39,867 bases of DNA from Gammaproteobacteria bacterium (GTDB taxonomy: Bacteria; Pseudomonadota; Gammaproteobacteria; Pseudomonadales; Azotimanducaceae). The position numbers and the translations under genes were made by a program. Positions 8,189 to 15,993 of the stretch are shown piece by piece (within the stretch, counting starts at the first letter, position 1; each line of letters begins with the position of its first letter). Below the pieces are notes generated by a model, which made no database searches, was not told the DNA's origin, and saw only the letters and a program-made list of their open reading frames with translations. The stretch is taken from contig JAPPDJ010000023.1 of assembly GCA_028824555.1 (NCBI GenBank), positions 1-39,867 of the forward strand, in the 5' to 3' direction.

Positions 8189-8254
8189 GGTTCTGGGCCC
8201 GCGCCGTGCGCCTGAGGTCCTGCGGGCCGGGAGGGGGGCAGGGTCGTGGCGGGG

Positions 8255-11179
8255 CTAGAAGCTGTACTGCAGGCCGAGGCGGACCGACCGCGGCTGCTGG
8301 AAGCGGATGGGGAAGCCGAAGGTCGAGGACTCCCGCCCGCCCCAGGTGTCGGCGTATTCGTCCACCTCGATCTCGTCGTCGAAGTCGAAGACGTTGAAGA
8401 TGTCGATTCGGGCGGTCAGTTCGCCGCCGACGAGGTCCCGCGTGTGCTTGATGCCAAGATCGAGGCGATAGACGTACGGCGTTGATCCCCCGGAGCCGCG
8501 CGGTGCCGCCATGCCTTGGCGGTAGAACGATGCCGCGCCGTAGAGGCTAGCGTAGGGGTCGGTCGGGTGATAGCCGAAGGCGTTGATCGGCCGGCCGCTC
8601 GAAAACTCGAACGCGCCGCTCAAGAGCCAACCCTCGGCAAACGCCCAGGCGCCCCACGCCCGCGCCATGTGCCGACGGTCGTTCGGCAGGTCGCCGTCGG
8701 CGCCGTCCAACATGCCGGCAAAGTCGAACTGTGTCGTGTAGCCGGCGATGTCCTCGCCGGTGTCGCTGCGCACGGTTCCTTCGTAGTTGCCGTGGCTGCG
8801 GGAAACGGTATAGGCGCCGCGAAGCGTGTACACGCCGTCCCAGCGCCGCTTCAGGTCGAACGTCAGCGCCTGGTAGCGGCGCTTCGCCGGCGGATAGCCA
8901 AGGTCTTCGGCTGCCAACGTCACCTCGTCGAGCGCGCCATTGCCATCGAGGTCAACGAATGTGCGGATATCCCGGCCGGGATTAGCGAGCACGTAGTTGA
9001 AGTCCGCGAACCGGCCGAGCGCCTCGTCGGTGGTGACGTCCTCAATCCCTTCGGCGAGGTTGCGGTAGGTAAACGTGGCGCTCGCGACGAAGTCCTCCAT
9101 CAACTCCCATTCGTAGCCGACGATGTACTCGTCCTGCACCATGGGCCGAAGGTCTTGGTCGGCGATGGTGCGAACGTCCCGCGGCCTGCCGTCGGCGTAG
9201 ACGGTTTGCGGGCCGAGGCGGGTCTCGAGCGGGGCGGTGCCGTCTTCGGCGATTGCGCCGTCCAGCACATACCAATCTTCGGTGAAGAGCGCTGCACTCG
9301 CCATGCGGATATTGACGATGCTGGCGACCGGCAGGTGATAGCGGCCATAGTTGGCGAAGAGCCTGGAGGTGCCGGCGCCATCTGGATCCCAGGCGAGGCC
9401 GACGCGGGGCGCGAACTGATCGGTCATCTTCACGAAGCTCGCCCCCACCGAGTTGCGGTTGTCGTAGCGTTCGTTGCGCAGGCCCAGGCGCAGCGTTGCG
9501 CCCGGCGCGATGAGCCACTCGTCCTCGACGTAGAACGACGAGGCGATCACGTCGAAGTCGCCCCGGCGGTCGAATTGCCGGTGCCGCGTGACTTGGGTGA
9601 CGCCGTCCGGAACCACCGCGCCGTTGTCGAGAACCACTCCTGGCTCCACGCCGAAGTAGCGGTAGTAGCCACCGCCGGAATAGCCGAGAAAGTCGAAGGA
9701 GGTCTTCGCTTCCCGGTCGGTGCCAAAGCTCAAGAGGTGATTCTCGCCCACGGCCCACTCGACATCGACGCGCCCGACACTGCGCTCGTCCTTGCCGCCG
9801 CTCCTCGTGAAGTTGGTCCAGCAGCCGAGCAGGCGACGAAAGCGCTGGCGGCTGTCGAGGGCCACCGGGCAGCTCGCATCCTCGGGCGAAGTGTTGGTGA
9901 GGTCGTACTCGCCGCTGCCCCAGAGCGCCGACACCGCGACGTTGGTGCCGAAGTAGCCGCGATAGGCGAGGATGTGATTGACGCCGCCGCGCGAGAACTC
10001 CGTCGTCCGGTAGTGCTCGCCCACCTCACCGGTCTCGTCGTCCCACCGGAACGAAGTCTGGTGCGCCGTCTTCTCGTCCGAAAACCCGGTGTACTCGACG
10101 CGGTGGTTGTCGGACAGCAGCCAGTCCAGCTTGAGGCCCCAGAAGCCGGCGTCCTCGGTGGCCTTGCTGAGTCGGCCGTAGGCGCGATAGATGTCCTCGT
10201 CCACCGACCTGAGGTCATAGATGCCGTACACCAGCAATCGATCGCTCACGAGGGGGCCGCCGACCGACACGAAAACGTCGTGTTCGTCCTTCTCGTCGAG
10301 CCCGCCCACGGTGTCGTAGCGCCGCCAAGGCGATGGATGCTCGACATTCGGCACCCGGCCGCGCAATGAGTCGGGCTCGAAATACCCACCAACCGTCCAC
10401 TGCCATTCGTTCGTCCCCCGCTTCGTGACGGAGTTGATGACGCCTCCGGTGGCGCGACCGAAATCGGCCCCGAAGCCGCCCGTCTTGAGTTGGAACTGGT
10501 CGTAGAACTCGAACGGAACCGTGCTGGCGCCGAGCCCGGTGCGAACGTTGGTGACGTTCATGCCGTTGATGTAATAGACGTTCTCGGCGACGGACGCGCC
10601 GCCGAGGGAGGCATAGCCATAGCCCGTGCCGTACTGCTGACGCCTTCGGCCGGTGCCGAATGCGGTATCGCCATACACCGCACCGGGTGCCATCATCACG
10701 ACCGCATTGGGATCTCTCGGGATCGGCAAGCGCTCAAGGTCGCCAGCGGTGACGATCCTGGTGGTCTCGGAACGGGTCGTGTCCACCAGGGGAATCGACT
10801 CCCGGGTAACGATGACCTCCTCCACCGCCCGCGCGCTCTCGACCCTGAGATCAACCACGGTACCCTCGCCGACATGCACCTCGGCGATGATCGTGCTGGT
10901 CTGCGAGCCGCCAAGAACCCCGGTGACGGCGTAAGTGCCGACCGCAAGCCCGGAGAACCGATAGCGGCCGTCATTGCCGCTGACGGCGGTCCGGCTGCGC
11001 GCCGTGTCTACATGCCATGCCGTGACGGTTACGTCCGCCACGGGTCCCGAACTTGCGAAAACCTGTCCCTGAATGTGGCCGAGGGTCTTGCCCTGGCCAT
11101 GTGTCGGCAGGGCTAAGGTAAGCCCCACGGCAATTGCCGCCAACAGCGGGCCCACCCGGCCCCGGTCGCGTGGTGTCAA
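8255..11179 (-). CDS. TonB-dependent receptor, Oar-like, with N-terminal carboxypeptidase-regulatory-like domain
   Basis: The protein has 974 residues. A signal peptide (about residues 1-29) precedes a beta-sandwich domain at about 33-110 (GHIQGQVFASSGPVADVTV, GRYRFSGLAVGTYAVTG). The plug follows at about 120-280 (VEEVIVTRESIPLV, YYINGMNV, GGVINSVTKRGTN), then a long beta-barrel ending in LRLGLQYSF-type sequence with the terminal Phe expected of outer-membrane proteins. Receptors of this build import large or complex substrates or serve as adhesins; the ligand is unknown. The start is a TTG at 11179 with GGGAG 8 bases upstream. A GTG at 11155 is the alternative. It is divergent from the cupin gene (183 bases apart). 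Confidence 0.9.
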   Translation of the reverse strand: MTPRDRGRVGPLLAAIAVGLTLALPTHGQGKTLGHIQGQVFASSGPVADVTVTAWHVDTARSRTAVSGNDGRYRFSGLAVGTYAVTGVLGGSQTSTIIAEVHVGEGTVVDLRVESARAVEEVIVTRESIPLVDTTRSETTRIVTAGDLERLPIPRDPNAVVMMAPGAVYGDTAFGTGRRRQQYGTGYGYASLGGASVAENVYYINGMNVTNVRTGLGASTVPFEFYDQFQLKTGGFGADFGRATGGVINSVTKRGTNEWQWTVGGYFEPDSLRGRVPNVEHPSPWRRYDTVGGLDEKDEHDVFVSVGGPLVSDRLLVYGIYDLRSVDEDIYRAYGRLSKATEDAGFWGLKLDWLLSDNHRVEYTGFSDEKTAHQTSFRWDDETGEVGEHYRTTEFSRGGVNHILAYRGYFGTNVAVSALWGSGEYDLTNTSPEDASCPVALDSRQRFRRLLGCWTNFTRSGGKDERSVGRVDVEWAVGENHLLSFGTDREAKTSFDFLGYSGGGYYRYFGVEPGVVLDNGAVVPDGVTQVTRHRQFDRRGDFDVIASSFYVEDEWLIAPGATLRLGLRNERYDNRNSVGASFVKMTDQFAPRVGLAWDPDGAGTSRLFANYGRYHLPVASIVNIRMASAALFTEDWYVLDGAIAEDGTAPLETRLGPQTVYADGRPRDVRTIADQDLRPMVQDEYIVGYEWELMEDFVASATFTYRNLAEGIEDVTTDEALGRFADFNYVLANPGRDIRTFVDLDGNGALDEVTLAAEDLGYPPAKRRYQALTFDLKRRWDGVYTLRGAYTVSRSHGNYEGTVRSDTGEDIAGYTTQFDFAGMLDGADGDLPNDRRHMARAWGAWAFAEGWLLSGAFEFSSGRPINAFGYHPTDPYASLYGAASFYRQGMAAPRGSGGSTPYVYRLDLGIKHTRDLVGGELTARIDIFNVFDFDDEIEVDEYADTWGGRESSTFGFPIRFQQPRSVRLGLQYSF

Positions 11180-11362
11180 GTGTCAGTCTCCCGAGTCGAT
11201 CCGAATGTGCATCATGGGTGCGTCTCTCGCGCCGGAAGCTCGCGCAGCGAACGGCCGACTTGCCGGTCAGGGCGCGCTTGCATGGCCTGCGCAGGCAAGC
11301 GCAAGATGCCCGCCAGCGAGACGCGGCCGGCGCAAAGGCGATTGACCCGGAGGACACAGGCG

Positions 11363-11812
11363 ATGCACGAGAAGGGCACGCATTTTATCAAGAACTATGA
11401 ACTTGCCCGGATGGCCTCCTACAGCAACTACCCCGAGTCGCTGCTCGCCGCCATGCAGGTCAAGTCATTGGTCGGGCCGCGAGGCCCCATAGCCGATCAG
11501 GACATCAGCGTCTCGGCCTTCCGGCTCGAGCCCGGCACCGTCTATGGCGGTCACGCGCACCCTCACCCGGAGGTTTACATCTTCCTCGCCGGCACCGCCG
11601 AGTGCGAGTGGGGCGAAGAGACCTTCACCGCAGAAGCGGGCACCGTTACCCACTGCCCGCCCAACATGTCGCATGCCCTGCGAGTCACCAGCAGCGAACC
11701 ACTGCAGGCGATCATCGTCGGCTGGGCTCCCGACGGCGACCGCAGCGTCTGGAACGGCATCAGCACACTGCTCGAAACCCCGAGGGGCGGGGCTTGTCCC
11801 CGCCCGCGCTGA
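11363..11812 (+). CDS. Cupin-domain protein with a repeat-derived C-terminus
   Basis: The protein has 149 residues from ATG 11363, with CGGAGGA about 10 bases upstream. GGHAHPHPEVYIFLAGTAE is the cupin motif 1 (His, His, Glu ligands) and HCPPNMSHALRV is motif 2, so one metal-binding cupin barrel is complete. It may be an enzyme or a small-molecule sensor; no substrate is evident. The last residues (TPRGGACPRPR) are encoded by an intergenic repeat of the GGGGCGGGGCTTGTCCCC family at 11782-11805, so the original stop has probably been replaced by repeat sequence. The gene lies divergent from the TonB-dependent receptor. Confidence 0.8.
   Translation: MHEKGTHFIKNYELARMASYSNYPESLLAAMQVKSLVGPRGPIADQDISVSAFRLEPGTVYGGHAHPHPEVYIFLAGTAECEWGEETFTAEAGTVTHCPPNMSHALRVTSSEPLQAIIVGWAPDGDRSVWNGISTLLETPRGGACPRPR
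11782..11805 (+). repeat. GGGGCGGGGCTTGTCCCC repeat inside the 3' end of the cupin gene
   Basis: GGGGCGGGGCTTGTCCCC with flanking GA and GCCC. Related copies are at 33692-33716, 33800-33823 and 36392-36428. This copy is read through in frame and supplies the last codons of the cupin gene. Confidence 0.75.
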
Positions 11813-11833
11813 ACTCCCGGCGCACGAGCCTTC

Positions 11834-11933
11834 GGAGGGAAGGCATTCTGCCTTCCCTGGCGCCGACAGGCGCTTCTTGGAAAGCAGGTCGGCGCGCCGG
11901 GGCGCGCCAGGGAAGGCAGAATTCCTTCCCTCC
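11834..11933. repeat. GGGAAGGC repeat element with inverted ends
   Basis: The 25 bases from 11834 (GGAGGGAAGGCATTC and on) are matched in inverted form at 11909-11933, giving a 100-base element with imperfect inverted ends. Each end is itself a small palindrome. The middle holds the palindromic GGCGCGCCGGGGCGCGCC. It lies between the convergent cupin and amidohydrolase genes. The layout, inverted ends without a gene, resembles a MITE or BIME; no target duplication could be identified. Confidence 0.7.
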
Positions 11934-11958
11934 AAAAAGGCCCGTCCCCTACGATGTG

Positions 11959-13404
11959 TCATGCGTCCGGATCGCATGGTGCCTGACGGGTCATGTCGTT
12001 GAGCGGCACCGAATCGGCGGCGAGTTGGGCGAATCGAGATGGTGTGAGGCCCAAGGGAGCGAAGATTCCACATACCCTTGGCGCGAGCCCGGCCAGCGCG
12101 ACACATGCCCCCATCGGGGCAAGGCCCTCGAGACTCGCGGCGGCCAGCGTTGCCTCGCCGCCGATCCAGCTTGCCAGAACGTCGTGGTCGGACGCCGCGA
12201 ACACGTCCCGATGCGGGTCCGCGCTTGCCGATCGCACCAGCACCATGTCGGCGGGCGCTCCGGCCAGGATGGTGCCGAAGCGTGCCTCGAGGCCGAGGGC
12301 ATAGGCGCCATGCAGCGTCGCCATGCGCCATAGCGTCTGCCACGGCAACGCAACATCCGCCTTTGCCGCAGCGCGGCGAGCGCACCGCGCCTCCTCCTTC
12401 ATCGTGAACGAGCCGCTTGGCGACCAGTCTGTGGCCAGCGCAATGCGCACGCCGGAGTCGAGCGCGGCAGCGATGTCCACGGTCTCGCCATAGAGCGAGA
12501 AATTCGAGCGTGGCGACCACACCAGCGTCACGTCGTGTTCGCGCATCGCTTCGAAGTCGCTCGCGCTGGTTGCCACGCCATGCACGAGGGAGTAGCGGCG
12601 GTCTCCTTGCCGAGCGAGAGCCAGGAACCGGGCCACCTCCTGTCGCGCCACGCAGTTCGAGGCGCGCCCTTCGCCGACGTGGGCGACATGGGCGGCATAG
12701 GCGGGAGCCCCGCCCGTGGTTGCCGCGAGCTCGATCGGCTCGCCGGCGGCGCACGTCGGCGCCAGTTCCTCGAGCGCGCGAAACGAGAAGGGGAATGTGT
12801 CCATGTCGGCTTCGGCATCGTAGAGGGCAAGGTGCTCGGCGCTCTCCTGCAACCCTACGTTTCGAATCACGCCGGGCATTCCGCCCGGCCCCGCCAAGAG
12901 CGTGGCACCGCCGATGAGGTGACGCAGCTCCATGGCCACGAGCCTTGCCGTGGCCGCCGGGTCGCCGCCGGAAACGTGCGTCATGGGTTCTGGCACCGTC
13001 AGCTCCGGTTTGCCGTTCAGGCCAAAGCGCCACTCGTCTCGATGCTCGTAGCCCGGATTTCGATCCGGGTGGGGAAAGGCATAGCTGTAGGCCGGATGTT
13101 CGTGGGCGTTGACGAATCCGGGCGAGAGCACGGCGGCATCCCGACAATCAAGCACCCCGGCATCAGGATAGGCGGCCAGCAGTTTGTCGAAGGGGGCGAC
13201 GGCGCCGACCTTGCCGTTGATGCGGACATGGACGCCGTGACCGGGACGAGGCCCTTCCGGCAGCAGGACCGTGGCGCCCACGAGAAGCCCGGCGTCGGCG
13301 TTCGTCGCCGCCGTGAAGACGCAATCTGCGGGTACCTCGTCGGCGAGTGCACCGAAGGCGACGAGCGCCGCCAGGCAGAACTTCCATGCAGCGCGCACCA
13401 CCAT
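11959..13404 (-). CDS. Exported amidohydrolase (metal-dependent hydrolase)
   Basis: The protein has 481 residues. An N-terminal signal peptide (WKFCLAALVAFGALADEV) points to export. NAHEHP gives the His101-x-His103 metal pair, LVHGVA near residue 270 a further His, and IALATDWSPSGS near residue 345 the metal-binding Asp of the amidohydrolase TIM barrel. An N-terminal and C-terminal beta-sandwich (PADMVLVR) flank the barrel. Members deaminate or hydrolyse cyclic amides and ring compounds. Seven or more cysteines are consistent with an oxidising periplasm. The start ATG 13404 lies 126 bases from the divergent tesB. The exact substrate cannot be deduced. Confidence 0.8.
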   Translation of the reverse strand: MVVRAAWKFCLAALVAFGALADEVPADCVFTAATNADAGLLVGATVLLPEGPRPGHGVHVRINGKVGAVAPFDKLLAAYPDAGVLDCRDAAVLSPGFVNAHEHPAYSYAFPHPDRNPGYEHRDEWRFGLNGKPELTVPEPMTHVSGGDPAATARLVAMELRHLIGGATLLAGPGGMPGVIRNVGLQESAEHLALYDAEADMDTFPFSFRALEELAPTCAAGEPIELAATTGGAPAYAAHVAHVGEGRASNCVARQEVARFLALARQGDRRYSLVHGVATSASDFEAMREHDVTLVWSPRSNFSLYGETVDIAAALDSGVRIALATDWSPSGSFTMKEEARCARRAAAKADVALPWQTLWRMATLHGAYALGLEARFGTILAGAPADMVLVRSASADPHRDVFAASDHDVLASWIGGEATLAAASLEGLAPMGACVALAGLAPRVCGIFAPLGLTPSRFAQLAADSVPLNDMTRQAPCDPDA

Positions 13405-13530
13405 CTAAGGCTCTCCATCGCCCCGCCCACCGACTCCGGGCAGGGATGGTACGCCGAGTTTGGATCGTTGAAAGACCGCCTGCGCTCACGAGCTTGAGCC
13501 GCACCGGGCTTGGCACCACACTATGCGCCC

Positions 13531-14382
13531 ATGGAACCAACTCGAACCGGCGCCTTCCTTGCCCTGCTTGCGCTCGAACGTGCCGAGGACGGCGGCTGGA
13601 CGGCACCGCCGCCGCCGGACAAGGGCGACAGCACGTTTGGCGGGCAGTTTCTGGCGCAGTGTCTTGCCGCGATGCAGGAAACGCTGGGCACCGATCGCGC
13701 CGTGCACTCGCTGCATGCGTATTTCCTGCGCCCCGGGGATGTGCACCTTGCCGCGCACGTCGAGGTGGAGGCGGTGCGGGATGGGCGGTCGTTCTCGTCG
13801 CGGCAGGTGGTGGTGCGGCAGGGCGGCAAGGAGGTGTTTCGGATGACCGCGTCGTTTCAGGTGCCGGACGAGAGCCCCGAGTACACCGATGCCCGGATGC
13901 CACAAGTGCCGCCGCCGGAGCAGGTTGCCTTCACCTACGACGACTTCACCTTGGCGCAGACTGGCGAGAGTTCCTGGTACGGCAGCGACCGACCGATGGA
14001 CATTCGCTACATCAACCCGCCCGGCGAACGCGGCGAGGCGGTGACCGAACCGCAACGCATGTGGATGCGCATCGACGCCAAGCTGCCGGACGATCCTCGC
14101 GTGCATCACGCCGGCCTTGCCTATCTCTCGGACAGCACGCTGGTGGACCACGTCATGCTGCCGCACGGCCGGCGCTGGCAGGACGAGGGTTTCCTCGGCA
14201 CCAGTCTCGACCACGCCATGTGGTTCCACCGCTTCGCCCGTGCCGACGACTGGCTGCTGTTCGAGCAGAATGTGGAGACCACCGGCAGCGGCAGGGGACT
14301 CGCGAGCGGGCGTTTCTTCGACCGAAGTGGCAAACTCATCGCCACATGCGTGCAAGAGGGATTGATGCGATGGCTGAAGTAG
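13531..14382 (+). CDS. tesB: Acyl-CoA thioesterase II (TesB)
   Basis: The protein has 283 residues, close to E. coli TesB (286). It has the double hot-dog layout: FGGQFLAQCLAA and HSLHAYFLRPGDVHL in the first half, GRSFSSRQVVVRQ, then LVDHVMLPHG and SLDHAMWFHRFARADDWLLFEQ in the second, with the catalytic Asp in SLDHAMW and the Gln in CVQEG near the end. It hydrolyses medium- and long-chain acyl-CoA to the free acid and CoA in the cytoplasm. ATG 13531 starts the family alignment. The TAG stop is followed directly by palindromic repeats before a PhyH gene on the same strand. Confidence 0.92.
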   Translation: MEPTRTGAFLALLALERAEDGGWTAPPPPDKGDSTFGGQFLAQCLAAMQETLGTDRAVHSLHAYFLRPGDVHLAAHVEVEAVRDGRSFSSRQVVVRQGGKEVFRMTASFQVPDESPEYTDARMPQVPPPEQVAFTYDDFTLAQTGESSWYGSDRPMDIRYINPPGERGEAVTEPQRMWMRIDAKLPDDPRVHHAGLAYLSDSTLVDHVMLPHGRRWQDEGFLGTSLDHAMWFHRFARADDWLLFEQNVETTGSGRGLASGRFFDRSGKLIATCVQEGLMRWLK

Positions 14383-14383
14383 T

Positions 14384-14510
14384 GGAGCCTTCAGCGCGGG
14401 GGAGCGCGAGGGGCCTCCCCTCGCAAGAGGAGCCTTCAGCGCGGGGGACCAGAAGTTCCGCGCCAGCGGAACTTCCAACGCGCCCGCAAGGGCGCGCACG
14501 TACAACTCCG
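14384..14510. repeat. Palindrome and direct-repeat cluster between tesB and a PhyH gene
   Basis: GGAGCCTTCAGCGCGGGGGA occurs at 14384-14403 and again at 14429-14448. Between them GAGGGGCC/TCCCCTC forms a hairpin. GAAGTTCCGC, loop GCCA, GCGGAACTTC forms a 10-bp stem at 14453-14476, followed by GCGCCC/GGGCGC. Hairpins of the same design (GCAGTTCGC/GCGAACTGC) occur at 27-48 and 37819-37839. Confidence 0.7.
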
Positions 14511-14570
14511 GGCGACTACCACGCCGGACATGCCACCGCCACGCCGCCGCGCAAGCCGGTGACGCCGCGA

Positions 14571-15500
14571 ATGCCGGTGGCAATCGCGGACCACGACTGG
14601 ACGAACTCCAACACCGACCTGAACGCCGGCGAGATCGCCCATTTCCGCAAGCACGGGTATCTCGTCAAGCGGGGCCTGATCGACGAGCCCGAAGCGTTTG
14701 AGCTCGCGGTCGATCACCTTTGGAAGCACGTTCCGCACGACCTCCTCGACCGCGACGATCCGGCAACGTGGCTCTCGGACCCAGGCGAGGCTTGGACCGA
14801 CGAAGACGCCCGTCGAGTCGGGATGCTCTCGCACGGCGGCTGGAAGATGCGCTCGCGCGGCGAGGGCGGCATCGGCACGGAGCCGTTCCTTGTCGAACGC
14901 ATCGCCAACCACCCCAACATCCTCCGGGTGGTGCGCGCCTTTCTCGGCAAGCCCATCAAGCCGGTGGGACGGGTGCGGGGCATCTACGCCGTGTTCCCCA
15001 AGAAGCCCGACGCGCCGCCGAAGCTGGGGCCCCACGCGGACTATCACGCCGCCCAGGTTTCGACGATGGTGCTGGTGCACGACACCCCGCCCCGCTGCGG
15101 CGGCTTCACCATCTGGCCGGGCTCGCACCGCATCCTGCATCCGCATTGGGACACCGTGCATGGCGCCAAGATCGCCGAGGAGAAGCGGGAGGGATTCGCC
15201 GACGCGCGCGATGCGGTGCTGCGCGACATCACGCCGGTGGAGTTCAGCGGCAAGGCCGGGGACGTGATCTTCTGGCACGGGCGCATGCTGCACTCCGCCG
15301 GCATCAACCACTCCGCCGAAACGGCGAACCCCATCGTCCGCCTGATCGTCCCCTGCGACTACCAGATCGACGGCCAGACCTACGTCGACGACATGGAGTT
15401 CGGCCCCGGCCCCAACGTGCAGTGGTGGGTGGACACGCGCAACTTCGCCGAAGACGAGCCCACGACGCGAGGCAACATCTTCCACGGCTGGGCGATCTGA
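14571..15500 (+). CDS. Phytanoyl-CoA dioxygenase (PhyH) family protein, copy 2
   Basis: The protein has 309 residues from ATG 14571. GPHADYHAAQ gives His155-x-Asp157, FWHGRMLHSAGIN the distal His (241, or 236), and NPIVRLIV the Arg for 2-oxoglutarate, so the Fe(II)/2-oxoglutarate site looks complete. It has GGFTIWPGSH as in other PhyH enzymes and a long insert between the two halves of the fold. The frame is open upstream, but that part is repeat sequence and is not counted. The substrate is unknown. Its place 188 bases after tesB hints at acyl or lipid chemistry but does not prove it. Confidence 0.85.
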   Translation: MPVAIADHDWTNSNTDLNAGEIAHFRKHGYLVKRGLIDEPEAFELAVDHLWKHVPHDLLDRDDPATWLSDPGEAWTDEDARRVGMLSHGGWKMRSRGEGGIGTEPFLVERIANHPNILRVVRAFLGKPIKPVGRVRGIYAVFPKKPDAPPKLGPHADYHAAQVSTMVLVHDTPPRCGGFTIWPGSHRILHPHWDTVHGAKIAEEKREGFADARDAVLRDITPVEFSGKAGDVIFWHGRMLHSAGINHSAETANPIVRLIVPCDYQIDGQTYVDDMEFGPGPNVQWWVDTRNFAEDEPTTRGNIFHGWAI

Positions 15501-15512
15501 GTTGGGCGAGCA

Positions 15513-15628
15513 GTTCGCGCTAGCGCCTAGTTCGCGCTAGCGCCTCTGCACGCCCGGGCTGCCCCCCCTCCGAGAAACGGCGAGGAACGCCGTTTCTCGA
15601 CTCCCCCGCAAGGGGGGAGTGACAGGAA
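15513..15628 (-). repeat. GCTAGCGC direct repeat and inverted double-hairpin repeat, copy 4
   Basis: AGTTCGCGCTAGCGCCT is tandemly repeated at 15513-15546. An inverted double-hairpin unit follows at 15558-15628: stem CGAGAAACGGCG, loop AGGAA, CGCCGTTTCTCG, then CTCCCCC/GGGGGAG. It pairs with the opposite-facing copy at 15665-15736. Confidence 0.8.
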
Positions 15629-15664
15629 GGCCCTCGTACCCCCAACAACGGCGGTGGCGTGCAC

Positions 15665-15736
15665 TTTCCTGTCACTCCCCCCTCGAGGGGGAGTCGAGAA
15701 AAGCGTCCCCGCTTTTCTCGGAGGGGGGGCCGCCGA
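15665..15736 (+). repeat. Double-hairpin intergenic repeat, copy 5
   Basis: Same layout as 7949-8022: CACTCCCCC..GGGGGAGT, then an 11-bp stem CGAGAAAAGCG, loop TCCC, CGCTTTTCTCG, then a G run and CCGCCGA. The stem has one pair fewer than the other copies and different internal pairs, all complementary. Confidence 0.85.
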
Positions 15737-15796
15737 CCCAACGCCCGTACACCGCAATCCCCGAACGAAGCCCTCCTTTCACTCCCCTTTGCGCCA

Positions 15797-15848
15797 GCGC
15801 CGTTTTCTACGGCGCAAGGTCATAGGTAGGTGGGGGCTGGGGCCAGAC
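15797..15848 (+). repeat. GCGCCGT hairpin repeat with an exact 44-base inverted match at 27572-27615
   Basis: GCGCCGT, loop TTTCT, ACGGCGC forms a hairpin at 15797-15815. The 44 bases at 15805-15848 are found exactly, in inverted orientation, at 27572-27615, twelve kilobases away. Related hairpins occur at 22102-22131 and 22235-22253. Between this element and the next gene at 15994 only the small palindromes at 15921-15963 are visible. Confidence 0.8.
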
Positions 15849-15920
15849 ACCGAGCGCCAGCGAGGAGTCTGGCGGCGCTAGCGCAACGTGCTGGTCCGCA
15901 TCACGAGGCTGTAGAAAAAG

Positions 15921-15963
15921 ACGCGCCTATCGGCGCGTCGGGAAGGCAGAATGCCTTCCCTCC
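15921..15963. repeat. Palindromes upstream of the EstB-like gene
   Basis: GACGCGCC/GGCGCGTC forms a stem at 15920-15939. It is followed by GGGAAGGCAGAATGCCTTCCC, written here as stem GGGAAGGCA / TGCCTTCCC with a short loop, at 15940-15960. The latter belongs to the family at 365-481 and 11834-11933. Confidence 0.65.
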
Positions 15964-15993
15964 AAACCAATCCCGCGACAAGGAACCGCACCA

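Noticed and set aside
8516-10369. 617-residue open frame on the plus strand
   Set aside because: It lies wholly antisense to the TonB-dependent receptor, which has full domain structure. Long antisense frames are expected in high-GC DNA, and its sequence has no recognisable domain.
11180-11362. Longer start for the cupin gene
   Set aside because: The upstream part of the frame is Arg/Ala-rich without family similarity and overlaps the promoter region of the divergent receptor. ATG 11363 has a good ribosome site.
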